Below, piece by piece: positions 1-8,463 of a stretch of DNA of 64,000 nucleotides. The translations under genes and the position numbers were made by a program. Within the stretch, counting starts at the first letter, position 1; each line of letters begins with the position of its first letter. Under the pieces are notes generated by a model that ran no database searches, was not told the origin of the DNA, and saw only the letters and a program-made list of their open reading frames with translations. The DNA is from Nonomuraea soli (lineage in GTDB: Bacteria > Actinomycetota > Actinomycetes > Streptosporangiales > Streptosporangiaceae). The stretch spans positions 965,896 to 1,029,895 of the forward strand of contig NZ_JACDUR010000003.1 of assembly GCF_013761175.1 (NCBI RefSeq), given 5' to 3'.

Positions 1-578
1 GGGTGCTGGGCCTGGCGGCGGCGCTGATCAGCCGGCTGGCCCTGCTCTTCGCGTTGTCGTGGGTGGTCAAGCTCACCGAGCCGCTGTTCAGCGTGCTCGG
101 TCACGAGGTGTCGGGCCGAGATCTCATCCTGCTGCTCGGCGGATTGTTCCTGCTGGCCAAGAGCGTGATCGAGATTCATCACAGCATGGAGTCGCACGAG
201 GAGAAGGAACGCGGCGGCCGGGCCGTCGGCTCCTTCGGTTCGGCGATCGTCCAGATCATGATCCTTGACGTCGTCTTCTCGCTCGACTCGGTGATCACCG
301 CGGTCGGCATGGTCGACGAGCTGGGTGTCATGGTCGCGGCGGTCATCGTCGCGGTGCTGGTGATGTTGTTCGCGAGCGGCCCGATCAGCAGGTTCGTCGA
401 CAAGCATCCGACCATCAAGATGCTCGCCCTCTCCTTCCTGGTGCTGATCGGCGTCATGCTGATCGCCGAGGGCTTCGGGCAGCACGTTCCGAAGGGTTAC
501 ATCTACTTCGCGATGGCGTTCTCGCTCATCGTGGAACTGCTCAACATCCGGGTGCGGAGCCGCTCTAAAGTGAAATAG
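1..578 (+). CDS. TerC-family integral membrane protein (5' end missing)
   Basis: The reading frame is open from the window edge, so the N-terminus is lost; about 191 residues remain. The visible part has about five hydrophobic segments and the family signature D-x-V-F-S-L-D-S-V (about residues 90-98), followed by a short basic C-terminus (RSRSK). TerC/Alx proteins are inner-membrane proteins linked to tellurite resistance and Mn2+ or metal homeostasis; the exact substrate cannot be read here. The TAG stop shares its last base with the GTG of the following P450 gene, so the two are probably co-transcribed. Confidence 0.85.
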   Translation, partial: VLGLAAALISRLALLFALSWVVKLTEPLFSVLGHEVSGRDLILLLGGLFLLAKSVIEIHHSMESHEEKERGGRAVGSFGSAIVQIMILDVVFSLDSVITAVGMVDELGVMVAAVIVAVLVMLFASGPISRFVDKHPTIKMLALSFLVLIGVMLIAEGFGQHVPKGYIYFAMAFSLIVELLNIRVRSRSKVK

Positions 579-1756
579 TGCGCTTTGATCCTTGGGATCC
601 GGATTTCGTTGCTCATCCTTACGGCGTCTACGCCGACCTGCGCGAGCACCGCCCGGTCAGCTTCTTCGAGCCGACCGGGCAGTGGCTCGTCGCCCGGCAC
701 GCCGACGTCAACGCCCTGCTGAGAGACCGCCGCCTCGGCCGCTCCTACCTGCACCTGGCCACCCACGAGGAGTTCGGCAAACCGGCCGAGCCGGACTTCC
801 AGGAGCCGTTCTGGCGGGTGATCAGGGCCGGCATGCTCGACGTCGAGCCGCCCGTCCACACCCGCCTGCGCCGCCTGGTCTCCAAGGCCTTCACCCCGCG
901 CATGGTCGAATCCCTGCGCCCCCGCGTGAGGAAGACGGCCGAGAGCCTGGTCGACGCCTTCGTCGCCAAGGGCGGCGGCGACCTGATCGCCGAGGTGGCC
1001 GAGCCGCTGCCGGTCACCGTCATCGCCGACATGCTCGGCATTCCCGAGTCCGACCGCCACCTGCTGAGGCCCTGGTCGGCCGACATCTGCGGGATGTACG
1101 AGCTGAACCCGCCGATCGAGGCCCAGCACACCGCCGTGCGCGCCGCTCAGGAGTTCGGCGACTACCTGCGCGACAGGGCCGCCGACCCGGGCGACGACAA
1201 CCTGATCGCCGCCCTGGCCGCCATCGACGAGCTGACCATGGACGAGCTGGTCGGCACCTGCGTGCTGCTGCTCAACGCCGGTCACGAGGCCACCGTCAAC
1301 GTCACCGGAAACGGCTGGTGGGCCCTGTTCAGGAACCCCGCGGAGCTCGCGCGGCTGCGCGAGGACCCTGGCCTGCTGCCCACCGCGGTCGAGGAGCTGA
1401 TGCGCTGGGACACCCCGCTGCAGATGTTCGAGCGCTGGGTGCTCGAGGACATCGAGGTCGGCGGGGTGGCCATCCCCAAGGGTGCGGAGGTCGCGCTGCT
1501 GTTCGGCTCGGCCAACCGCGACCCCGAGGTCTTCGCCGAACCCGACCGCCTCGACGTGGGCAGGGCCGACAACCCGCACATCTCCTTCGGCGCGGGCATC
1601 CACTTCTGCCTGGGAGCGCCGCTGGCCAGGATCGAGCTGATCGAGTCCTTCGGCGCCCTCCTGCGGAAGGCGCCGAAACCGGAACTCCTGCGCGAGCCCG
1701 AATGGACGGGCAACTACATCATCCGCGGGTTGCGCTCGCTGGAGATGTCGGTCTGA
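578..1756 (+). CDS. Cytochrome P450 (bacterial class I type)
   Basis: A 392-residue soluble P450. The heme-binding loop FGAGIHFCLGAPLAR carries the thiolate Cys344; the I-helix oxygen-activation motif is AGHEATVN; the K-helix ExxR is EELMR. Length and motifs fit actinobacterial monooxygenases that need separate ferredoxin and reductase partners, neither of which is adjacent. The GTG start overlaps the TerC stop by one base and gives a natural short N-terminus beginning MRFDPWDPDF. The 3' end overlaps the oppositely oriented FAD oxidoreductase by 43 nt. Substrate unknown; the neighbouring BBE-type flavoenzyme could act on the same compound, but that is only suggested by position. Confidence 0.93.
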   Translation: MRFDPWDPDFVAHPYGVYADLREHRPVSFFEPTGQWLVARHADVNALLRDRRLGRSYLHLATHEEFGKPAEPDFQEPFWRVIRAGMLDVEPPVHTRLRRLVSKAFTPRMVESLRPRVRKTAESLVDAFVAKGGGDLIAEVAEPLPVTVIADMLGIPESDRHLLRPWSADICGMYELNPPIEAQHTAVRAAQEFGDYLRDRAADPGDDNLIAALAAIDELTMDELVGTCVLLLNAGHEATVNVTGNGWWALFRNPAELARLREDPGLLPTAVEELMRWDTPLQMFERWVLEDIEVGGVAIPKGAEVALLFGSANRDPEVFAEPDRLDVGRADNPHISFGAGIHFCLGAPLARIELIESFGALLRKAPKPELLREPEWTGNYIIRGLRSLEMSV

Positions 1757-3057
1757 AGCGGGCGGTCGCCGCCGAACAGGTTCGTGGGGTCGTGGCGCTT
1801 CTTCAGCTCGGCCAGATGCGTGCCGTACTGGCTGGTGAAGGCCAGGCCGGTCTCCTCGGGCGAGCCGACGAAGTTGAGCGGCGTGTAGCCGGTCGCCGCC
1901 GAGCGCAGCCCGGCGGAGAACCGGTCGCCGAAGGCCCGCACGACGCCCGCCAGGCTCTCGTCGGGCACCACGCTGACGGCCTCGGTCACGAACTCGCCCT
2001 GCGCCCAGCCCAGCCCGGCGTTGCGGTACGGCATGCCGCCGACGTGGCGGGTCAGCCACAGCAGGTACGGCTCCCGCTCGCGCGGTGAGATCGAGGCCAG
2101 GTAGTCGACGGCCTCGTCGGTCAGGTCTGCCATCATCTCGCCGCGGATCGCGAACGGCAGCGGCTCGGTCGGGTCCATGGTGATCTCGTCCATGCGCGTG
2201 GACGGCATGCGCTGCGTCATGTCCGCGATCAGCCCGGGGACGGCGCGGAGCGGGGCGAGCAGTTCCTCGACGCCGGAGAAGTCGGGACCGCAGTGGCACA
2301 GGCAGACGCGGGTGAAGGACTGCCCGCGCATCGGTTCGGGGATGGACGGCAGGTCGGGCACGTGCAGCACGCCGACGGCCGAGGTGAGCTCGACAGGGGT
2401 GCCGCTCACCCACGACCGGTAGGCGAGGATCACCTCGCGGGCCAGCTCGGCGGGCCAGAACATGGTGCCGCCGTAGACCTCGGCGGCGGGGACGAGGCGG
2501 GTGCGCATCGCGGTGACGACGCCGAAGCTCGGACCGCACCCGCGCATCGCGCCCATGAGCTCCGGATCGCTGGTGTCGTCGACCCAGCGCAGCCTGCCGT
2601 CGCCGCAGGCCAGCTGCAGCTCCACGATGGCGTCGGCGGCCAGGCCGTACTTGCGCGCCAGGAAGCCCAGCCCGCCGCCGAGGCTGTAGCCGATCACCCC
2701 GACGTCGCTGGTGCTGCCGAGCAGCGGCGCCAGCCCGTGGGGGTGGGCGGCGTCGAGCACGGCCTTCCATTTCGTGCCCGGCTGCACCAGGGCGGTGTCG
2801 TCCTCGATCGTCACCCCTGTCATGCCCGAGGTGACGATCAGCAGGTCGTCGCCGGTGGCCGGGCGCAGCGCGCCGTGGCCGGTGGCCTGCACGCGCACAC
2901 GCAGGCCGCGGTCCGAGGCGTGGGCGACGGCCTCGGCGATCTCTTCGGCCGACCGGGCGGCCAGGATCAGGGCGGGCCGGTGCTGGAGTCCCGCGTTCCA
3001 CGCAGAGCAGAGAGCTGGATACTCAGAGTCACCCGGCTGGACGAGGTTCAACGACAT
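1714..3057 (-). CDS. FAD-binding oxidoreductase, BBE-like
   Basis: A 447-residue protein of the berberine-bridge/PCMH flavoprotein family. The N-terminal FAD domain shows the conserved R-x-Q-A-T-G-H-G-A stretch (about residues 55-63) and the Gly-rich GYSLGGGLG loop (about residues 130-138). The C-terminal BBE segment HDPTNLFGGDRP is recognisable but lacks the usual terminal N-Q-N-I-like ending and instead runs on about 15 residues into the region antisense to the P450 3' end. Such enzymes oxidise alcohols, sugars or secondary metabolites using covalently bound flavin; the bicovalent Cys of classical BBE enzymes is not evident. Substrate unknown. Confidence 0.85.
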   Translation of the reverse strand: MSLNLVQPGDSEYPALCSAWNAGLQHRPALILAARSAEEIAEAVAHASDRGLRVRVQATGHGALRPATGDDLLIVTSGMTGVTIEDDTALVQPGTKWKAVLDAAHPHGLAPLLGSTSDVGVIGYSLGGGLGFLARKYGLAADAIVELQLACGDGRLRWVDDTSDPELMGAMRGCGPSFGVVTAMRTRLVPAAEVYGGTMFWPAELAREVILAYRSWVSGTPVELTSAVGVLHVPDLPSIPEPMRGQSFTRVCLCHCGPDFSGVEELLAPLRAVPGLIADMTQRMPSTRMDEITMDPTEPLPFAIRGEMMADLTDEAVDYLASISPREREPYLLWLTRHVGGMPYRNAGLGWAQGEFVTEAVSVVPDESLAGVVRAFGDRFSAGLRSAATGYTPLNFVGSPEETGLAFTSQYGTHLAELKKRHDPTNLFGGDRPLQTDISSERNPRMM

Positions 3058-3090
3058 GCCCCGAGTGTCGGCCCGCCCCGAGATCGCCCG

Positions 3091-4257
3091 CTAGCTGGGA
3101 GAACTACGTACCAGGCGGGTCAGCAGCGGTTCCACGAGCCGGGCGGCGAGCGGTCCGAAGGCGGCCAGGATGAGCACGTAGGTCGCGGCCAGCGGTCCCA
3201 GATCCGGATGCACGCCCGCGGCCACCGCCAGACCGGCGATGACGATGTTGAACTCGCCTCTGGGTATCAGGCCGATGCCCGCTCTGGCCCGGCCGGCTCG
3301 CGCCACCCCGGCCCTGCGTGCGGCGAAGGCGCCCGTGGCGAGCTTGGTCGCCATGCCGATCACCGCCAGCAGCACCGCGAGCCCCACCACCGGAGGGATC
3401 TTCGACGGGTCCGTCTGGAGCCCGAAGAAGACGAAGAACACCGCGGCGAACAGGTCGCGCAGCGGCGCCAGCAGAGCCCGAGCCTCGTGCGCCAGCTCAC
3501 CCGAGAGGGCGATGCCCACCAGGAAGGCGCCGACCGCCGCCGAGACCTGCAACTGCTGGGCGATGCCCGCGACCAGCAGGGCCAGGCCGAGAACCTTGAG
3601 CAGCAGCACCTCGGCGCTCGGACTGCTGACGAAGGCCTCGATGAAGCGGCCGAACTTCAGCGACACCACGAGCACGACGGTGACGGTCAGCAGCGCGATG
3701 CCGACGGAGACCGCCCCGCTCAGCACACCGACCCCGGCCAGCAGGGCCGTGAGAACGGGCAGGTAGACGGCCATCGTCAGGTCCTCGAAGACGAGGAGGC
3801 TGAGGACGACCGGCGTTTCTCGGTTGCCGATCCATCCCAGATCCGACAACACCTTGGCGGTGATGCCCGATGAGGTCATGTACGTCACCCCGCCCAGGGC
3901 CACCGCGGCGACCGGGCCCCAGCCCAGCAGCAGCGCGGCGATCACGCCGGGCGCGGCGTTGGCCACCAGGTCGACCACGCCCGCCAGGGCGTTGCCGCGA
4001 AGGCTGGTGACGAGCTCGTTGGCGTTGTACTCCAGGCCGAGGGTGAGCAGGAGCAGGACGACGCCGATCTCGGCGACGATGGCGACGAAGCTCTCGCTCG
4101 TCTCCAGGGGGACCAGGCCGCCCTCGCCGAAGGCGAGCCCGGCCACGAGGTAGAGGGGAATGGGGGAGATGCCGAACCGCAGGGCCAGGGCGCCGAGCAC
4201 GCCGAGGGCCAGGACGATGGCACCGAGTTCGAGAAAGACGATCGCGGTGTGGTGCAC
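3091..4257 (-). CDS. Cation:proton antiporter, CPA2 (KhtU/KefB-like)
   Basis: A 388-residue membrane protein with roughly eleven to twelve hydrophobic segments of the Na+/H+ exchanger (CPA2) fold and no fused nucleotide-binding domain. Its GTG start follows the TAA stop of the RCK_C gene with no intervening base, the classic KhtT-KhtU arrangement in which the small cytosolic subunit gates a K+(NH4+)/H+ antiporter. Inference: it exports K+ in exchange for protons and contributes to pH and osmotic balance. The ion preference is not encoded in any motif I can read. Confidence 0.85.
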   Translation of the reverse strand: MHHTAIVFLELGAIVLALGVLGALALRFGISPIPLYLVAGLAFGEGGLVPLETSESFVAIVAEIGVVLLLLTLGLEYNANELVTSLRGNALAGVVDLVANAAPGVIAALLLGWGPVAAVALGGVTYMTSSGITAKVLSDLGWIGNRETPVVLSLLVFEDLTMAVYLPVLTALLAGVGVLSGAVSVGIALLTVTVVLVVSLKFGRFIEAFVSSPSAEVLLLKVLGLALLVAGIAQQLQVSAAVGAFLVGIALSGELAHEARALLAPLRDLFAAVFFVFFGLQTDPSKIPPVVGLAVLLAVIGMATKLATGAFAARRAGVARAGRARAGIGLIPRGEFNIVIAGLAVAAGVHPDLGPLAATYVLILAAFGPLAARLVEPLLTRLVRSSPS

Positions 4258-4740
4258 TTATCCGTCCGTGAGGATGTCGGAGACTTCGGAGGTGTTCTCC
4301 TCGTCGCCCACCACGACCACGACATCGCCCGCCTCGAAGCGGTAGTCGGGTCCGGGGCTGGTCTGCACCTGGCCGCGCCGCACGACGGCCACCACCGAGG
4401 CGCCGGTGCGGGTGCGGATACGCGCCTCGCCGAGGGTACGGCCGGCGTACGGGGAGCCCGCCGGGATGGGGAGCTGCAGGCTGACCAGGCCTTCGATCTC
4501 GCGGTGCAGGTCGTTGAGCCGCTGCACGATGCGGGGGGCGCCGAGCAGCTCGACGAGCGCGTCGGCCTCGTCGTCGTTGAGCGCTATGGCTTCGCACGCG
4601 CGGTCGGGGTCGTTGCGGTCGTAGACGATCAGGTCTCGGCGCCCGGAACGATGGGAGATCACCGCGATGTGGCGGCCCGAGTGGGTGTCGAACTCGTGTT
4701 TCAGCCCGATCCCGGGCAGGGCGGTCTGCTGGATATCCAC
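4258..4740 (-). CDS. RCK_C (TrkA-C) regulatory subunit of antiporter, KhtT-like
   Basis: A 160-residue soluble protein. Residues 1-70 form the KhtT-type N-domain; residues about 75-160 are an RCK_C domain (IPAGSPYAGRTLGEARIR ... FEAGDVVVVVGDEE). RCK_C domains bind small ligands, and in several Gram-positive transporters that ligand is c-di-AMP. It sits directly upstream of the antiporter gene with zero spacing, so the two should be made together. Because a c-di-AMP synthase (disA) and a c-di-AMP riboswitch lie in the same window, c-di-AMP gating is a reasonable but unproven idea. Confidence 0.82.
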   Translation of the reverse strand: MDIQQTALPGIGLKHEFDTHSGRHIAVISHRSGRRDLIVYDRNDPDRACEAIALNDDEADALVELLGAPRIVQRLNDLHREIEGLVSLQLPIPAGSPYAGRTLGEARIRTRTGASVVAVVRRGQVQTSPGPDYRFEAGDVVVVVGDEENTSEVSDILTDG

Positions 4741-4744
4741 CCTT

Positions 4745-5701
4745 TTACCGTAGCTGAGCCAGCCATCCGAAGGCTCCGAGGCCGCAGGGGTCGATCAGCT
4801 CGGCCTCCCCGGTGGCAGCCGACAGCGCGCGCAGGTAGCCGCGCGGATCGTGGTGGGCCAGGTCGAGGGGCGGGCGCAGACCGGTGACGCCCAGCTCGCG
4901 CAGGGCTTCGCGTTGTGTGGACAACTCTGTGGACAACGCGCCCGCCCGTTCACCCGCCGCAGCGCAGGCGTCAAGGGCGACGTGGGCGGTGATGTCGCAG
5001 GTCCCGTTGGGTATGGGAGAGACCAGACGACCGTCGCGATATCCGGCGAGAGTTCCGAAACGGGGACGGTTATCCACAGGGTGTGCATAGTCGATGGCCA
5101 CCGCCCGGCCTCGTGCCAGCCGTACGAGCACGGCTGCCCAGGCCGCGTCGCGGGCCCGGCCCACCTCGGCGCGGTCGCCCACCCGCGACAGCGGCCACCA
5201 GCGTGCCAGCCATGCGCAGTCGTCGGGGTGCGGTGCCTGGCCCGGACGCTCCTCGCCGGTCTCGGTCTCGACCATGACCAGCCGGGGGCCCGAGGGGGTC
5301 AGCTCGACCACGTCGAGGGGGATGTTGTCGAGCCACTCGTTGGCGATCACCAGCCCGGTGATGCCCGTGGGGATGGTGGTCGACCAGGCGATCTCGGCGG
5401 CCAGGTCGTGCGGGCGGTCCGACAGGTCGACGGCGGTGACCCGGAGGCGCGAACGCAGTTCGTCCGGAGCGCTCTCGAGCACCCGCGCGCCCAGCTCGCC
5501 CTCGCCGGCGCCGATGTCGACCAGGTCGAGCCGCCCGGGATGGTCGAGCTCCTCGTCGGTGCGGACCAGCAGGCGCAGCACCGCGGCGGCGAAGATCGGC
5601 CCGACGGAGGTGCGGAAGTGGCCGGAAGGGCGCTCGCGCAGGTAGAAGCCGTCTTCGCCGTAGAGCGCGTGCTCCATTGCCGCGCGCCAGGTGAGCCACA
5701 T
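4745..5701 (-). CDS. SAM-dependent methyltransferase, MidA/COG1565-like
   Basis: A 318-residue protein. The SAM-binding motif I reads LVDIGAGEGELG (about residues 60-71), and the family signatures GxVIANEWLDNIP (the E-x-x-D acidic motif) and AIDYAH follow. These match the MidA/NDUFAF7 family, which in mitochondria methylates an arginine of complex I; bacterial targets are not established. It is four bases from the KhtT-like gene on the same strand and may start that operon. The region between this gene and the divergent chaplin gene is comparatively AT-rich and should hold both promoters. Confidence 0.8.
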   Translation of the reverse strand: MWLTWRAAMEHALYGEDGFYLRERPSGHFRTSVGPIFAAAVLRLLVRTDEELDHPGRLDLVDIGAGEGELGARVLESAPDELRSRLRVTAVDLSDRPHDLAAEIAWSTTIPTGITGLVIANEWLDNIPLDVVELTPSGPRLVMVETETGEERPGQAPHPDDCAWLARWWPLSRVGDRAEVGRARDAAWAAVLVRLARGRAVAIDYAHPVDNRPRFGTLAGYRDGRLVSPIPNGTCDITAHVALDACAAAGERAGALSTELSTQREALRELGVTGLRPPLDLAHHDPRGYLRALSAATGEAELIDPCGLGAFGWLAQLR

Positions 5702-5858
5702 GTCATGACTATCTCATGACACGCTGAGTATCTAACTGACTACTTGTTGTGATCGCTTTGCGCTAACGTTACGCACTGTCATCGGAACATCGCCCGGCCC
5801 GACCCCCAGCGGGCGCGGTCGCCGCCGATGGTTCCGCCCCTATCGAGAGGAGTTCCTC

Positions 5859-6080
5859 ATGCTCAAGAAGACCGCCGTCGTCGCCGGTGTCCTCGCGCTG
5901 ATGTCCCTGGCCGCCCCGGCCCATGCCGACATCACCAGTGGTGAGAGCGGCGTGCTGTCGGGGAACCAGATCTTCCTGCCGATCACGGCGCCCATCAACG
6001 TCTGCGGCAACGCCCTCGCCATCGCGGGCACGGCCATCGCCGGTTGCAAGGGTGGCGCCTCGGCCCACGTGCACCGCTAG
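5859..6080 (+). CDS. Short chaplin (secreted hydrophobic surface protein)
   Basis: A 73-residue pre-protein. Residues 1-23 are a Sec signal peptide ending in AHA before DITSG. The mature about 50-residue part is one chaplin domain: SGVLSGNQ, then the hydrophobic beta-prone block with NVCGNALAIAG and the second cysteine in AIAGCKG, giving the two conserved Cys that form a disulfide in short chaplins. Chaplins assemble into amyloid-like films on aerial hyphae and spores. No LPxTG sorting signal is present, so it is the short, non-anchored class. A good ribosome site (GAGAGGAG) lies seven bases before the ATG. The C-terminus ends in an unusual His-rich SAHVHR. Confidence 0.88.
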   Translation: MLKKTAVVAGVLALMSLAAPAHADITSGESGVLSGNQIFLPITAPINVCGNALAIAGTAIAGCKGGASAHVHR

Positions 6081-6091
6081 AAACCGGGAGA

Positions 6092-6117
6092 CCCGGTCGG
6101 TTCGTCGACCGACCGGG
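6092..6117 (+). terminator. Hairpin terminator after the chaplin gene
   Basis: Perfect 10-bp stem (CCCGGTCGGT / ACCGACCGGG) with a 6-nt loop, 11 bases after the chaplin stop. There is no U-tract, which is common for actinobacterial terminators. Confidence 0.65.
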
Positions 6118-6308
6118 CTGCACCTCCATGGGTAGCACATCGTCAAGCGGGCGTCGGTTTCAAGCGGAACCCGGCGCCTGCTGTCATGCGATGAATCGAT
6201 CCCCTCGTTCGATTTCCTGCGGCAGGGGGTGCGATGTTTGTATGCCCTTGTCTGTTTTGTCGCTACCTCAACTCGCGGCAAAACCCCAGTCACGTCACGC
6301 GGGGTAAG

Positions 6309-6324
6309 AGTCGGAGCTCCGACT
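6309..6324. promoter_or_regulatory. Perfect 16-bp palindrome before the pan operon
   Basis: AGTCGGAGCTCCGACT is a perfect 16-bp palindrome ending 12 bases before the ATG of the DUF2520-panC-panD operon. It could be a repressor operator or, in RNA, an 8-bp loop-less hairpin close to the ribosome site. No known actinobacterial pantothenate regulator is assigned to such a site as far as I know. Confidence 0.5.
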
Positions 6325-6336
6325 ACTCTGGTCGGC

Positions 6337-7227
6337 ATGGAGGCTGGTGATCGGCCAGGCCGGCTCAAGGTCGGCGTGCTCGGGGCAGGCAAGGTCGGCT
6401 CGGCCCTGGGCGCGGCGCTCGCGACGGCAGGGCACAGGGTGGTGGCCGCGAGCGGTGTTTCCGACCGCTCGCACCGATGGGCGGTCGAACGGCTCGGCGT
6501 CGAGCCCGTGCCGCCGGACGAAGTGGTGCGCGCGGCGGACCTGATCCTGCTGACCGTGCCGGACGACACGTTGCCCGACCTGGTGACCGGCCTGGCCGCC
6601 ACCGGAGCGGACCTCCGTACCAAGCTGCTGGCCCACACCAGCGGCGCGTACGGCCTGCAGGTCCTGGAGCCGGCGATCAGGGAGGGCGCGCTGCCGCTGG
6701 CGCTCCACCCGGTGATGACCTTCACCGGGCGCGACGACGACCTCACCAGGATCACCGGCTGCTCCTTCGGCGTCACCTCGCCCGAGCCGCTGCGCCCCAT
6801 CGCCGAGGCACTGGTCCTCGAGATGGGCGGCGAGCCGGTCTGGATCGACGACTCCGACCGCGCGCTCTATCACGCGGCCCTGGCCGGAGCGGCCAACCAC
6901 ATGGTGACCCTGATCGCCGAATCGTCCGAACTGCTGCGCAAGATCGGCGTCGAGCACCCGGGCCGCATGCTCGGCCCGCTGCTGGGCGCGGCGCTCGACA
7001 ACGTGCTGCGGCTGGGCATCTCCGGGCTGACGGGCCCGGTCGTGCGCGGCGACGCGGGCACGGTGCGCAAGCACGTCGACGCGCTGATCCTGGCGGCACC
7101 CGAGGCGGCCGACGCCTACGTGGTGCTCGCTAGGCTCACGGCGGACCGGGCGCTGGCCGCCGGGCTGCTCAAGCCCGAAGCCGCCGAGCGTCTCCTGGAC
7201 GCCCTGGGAGGCAACATATGGACCTAG
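6337..7227 (+). CDS. Rossmann-fold/DUF2520 dehydrogenase-like protein in pan operon
   Basis: A 296-residue protein. The N-terminal Rossmann domain has the dinucleotide loop GVLGAGKVGSALG (about residues 12-24); the rest is the helical DUF2520 domain with HPVMTFTG and AGAANHMV. The layout resembles ketopantoate reductase/6-phosphogluconate-dehydrogenase-like enzymes. I start it at ATG 6337, because the upstream in-frame extension to 6229 shows no coding character and crosses the palindrome. It overlaps panC by 10 nt, so a role tied to pantothenate supply (perhaps an alternative ketopantoate reductase) is plausible but unproven. Confidence 0.85.
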   Translation: MEAGDRPGRLKVGVLGAGKVGSALGAALATAGHRVVAASGVSDRSHRWAVERLGVEPVPPDEVVRAADLILLTVPDDTLPDLVTGLAATGADLRTKLLAHTSGAYGLQVLEPAIREGALPLALHPVMTFTGRDDDLTRITGCSFGVTSPEPLRPIAEALVLEMGGEPVWIDDSDRALYHAALAGAANHMVTLIAESSELLRKIGVEHPGRMLGPLLGAALDNVLRLGISGLTGPVVRGDAGTVRKHVDALILAAPEAADAYVVLARLTADRALAAGLLKPEAAERLLDALGGNIWT

Positions 7228-8027
7228 CACGCACGCGTGACGAGCTCCCCGAGCTGATCGGCAGGGTCGCCCTGGTGCCGACCATGGGAGCCCTGCACGA
7301 GGGTCATCGTTCGCTGATCCGCCTGGCGCACAAGCACGCCGACCACGTCGTGGTCAGCGTCTTCGTCAACCCCCTGCAGTTCGGGCCCAACGAGGACTTC
7401 TCCCGTTATCCGCGCACCTTCGAGCAGGATCTGGCCGCCTGTGAGGCCGAGGGCGTGGCCGCCGTCTTCGCGCCCTCGGTCGAGGAGATGTACCCCTCGC
7501 CGCTCCAGGTGACCGTCTCGTCCGGGACCATGGGCACGATCGTGGAGGGCGCGGTCCGTCCCGGCCACTTCGACGGTGTGCTGACCGTCGTGCTGAAACT
7601 CTTCAACCTGGTCCGGCCCGACGTGGCGCTGTTCGGCCAGAAGGACGCCCAGCAACTGGCGGTCATCCGGCGCATGGTCGCCGACCTCAACGTGCCGGTC
7701 GAGATCGTCGGTGCTCCCACCCTGCGCGAGGACGACGGGCTGGCCATGTCGAGCCGCAACGTCTACCTCTCGGCCGACGAGCGGGTCAGGGCCCTGGCCC
7801 TGTCGCGGGCGTTGCGGGCGGGGGAGGCCGAGCGGGCTCCGTCGGCCGTGTTGCGTGCCGCTCGTGCCGTCCTGGCCGGCGAGGGGATCGAGCCCGACTA
7901 CCTCGTGCTGGTCGACCCCGCGACGTTCACCGAGGTCGACGACAAGTACTACGGGACCGCCGTCCTGGCCGTAGCCGCCCGTATCGGGACTACTCGCTTG
8001 ATCGATAACGTTCTCCTGGAGCTGTGA
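7218..8027 (+). CDS. panC: Pantoate--beta-alanine ligase (pantothenate synthetase)
   Basis: A 269-residue enzyme that joins D-pantoate and beta-alanine using ATP to make pantothenate, the CoA precursor. The nucleotide-binding HIGH-like motif is PTMGALHEGH and the KMSKS-like region is MSSRNVYL; FGQKDAQQ and the VRPGHFDGV pantoate-site segment are also present. Length fits the family. Its ATG lies inside the last codons of the DUF2520 gene (10-nt overlap), suggesting translational coupling; panD follows after 25 nt. Confidence 0.97.
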   Translation: MDLARTRDELPELIGRVALVPTMGALHEGHRSLIRLAHKHADHVVVSVFVNPLQFGPNEDFSRYPRTFEQDLAACEAEGVAAVFAPSVEEMYPSPLQVTVSSGTMGTIVEGAVRPGHFDGVLTVVLKLFNLVRPDVALFGQKDAQQLAVIRRMVADLNVPVEIVGAPTLREDDGLAMSSRNVYLSADERVRALALSRALRAGEAERAPSAVLRAARAVLAGEGIEPDYLVLVDPATFTEVDDKYYGTAVLAVAARIGTTRLIDNVLLEL

Positions 8028-8052
8028 CCCCTCAGCGAAAGGCAGCCGTTTC

Positions 8053-8463
8053 ATGCTCAGGACGATGTTGTCCGGCAAGATCCACCGCGCCACGGTGACC
8101 CAGGCCGACCTGCACTACGTGGGCTCGATCACGATCGACGAAGACCTCCTCGACGCCTCCGGCATCGTGCCGGGCGAGCAGGTGCACGTCGTCGACATCG
8201 ACAACGGCAACCGGCTCGTCACCTACGCCCTGCTCGGCGAGCGGGGCTCCGGCGTGATCGGCATCAACGGCGCCGCCGCCCGCCTGGTCTCACCGGGCGA
8301 CCTGGTGATCATCATCAGCTACGTACAGATCGACGACGACGAGCTGAAGACGTTCGAGCCGAAGGTGGTCCACGTCGACGGCGGCAACCGGATCATCGAG
8401 CTGGGTGCCGACCTGGCCGCGCCGGTCCCGGGGACGACCCGCGGCGACGAGCTGTCCAGATGA
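8053..8463 (+). CDS. panD: Aspartate 1-decarboxylase proenzyme
   Basis: A 136-residue pyruvoyl enzyme that converts aspartate to beta-alanine for PanC. The self-cleavage site Gly24-Ser25 lies in HYVGSITID; Ser25 becomes the pyruvoyl group. Also typical are GKIHRATVT at residues 8-16 and NGAAARLV. The last about 24 codons overlap the antisense 3' end of the DedA-like gene by 71 nt, which is long for convergent genes. It completes the panC-panD pair. Confidence 0.97.
   Translation: MLRTMLSGKIHRATVTQADLHYVGSITIDEDLLDASGIVPGEQVHVVDIDNGNRLVTYALLGERGSGVIGINGAAARLVSPGDLVIIISYVQIDDDELKTFEPKVVHVDGGNRIIELGADLAAPVPGTTRGDELSR

Noticed and set aside
503..3001. 832-codon minus-strand open frame
   Set aside because: It lies antisense to the P450 and out of frame with the flavoprotein; the product is Arg/Gly/Pro-rich with no motifs, typical of GC-rich shadow frames.
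6229..6336. N-terminal extension of the DUF2520 protein
   Set aside because: Crosses the 16-bp palindrome and lacks coding character; ATG 6337 places the Rossmann loop at a normal distance.
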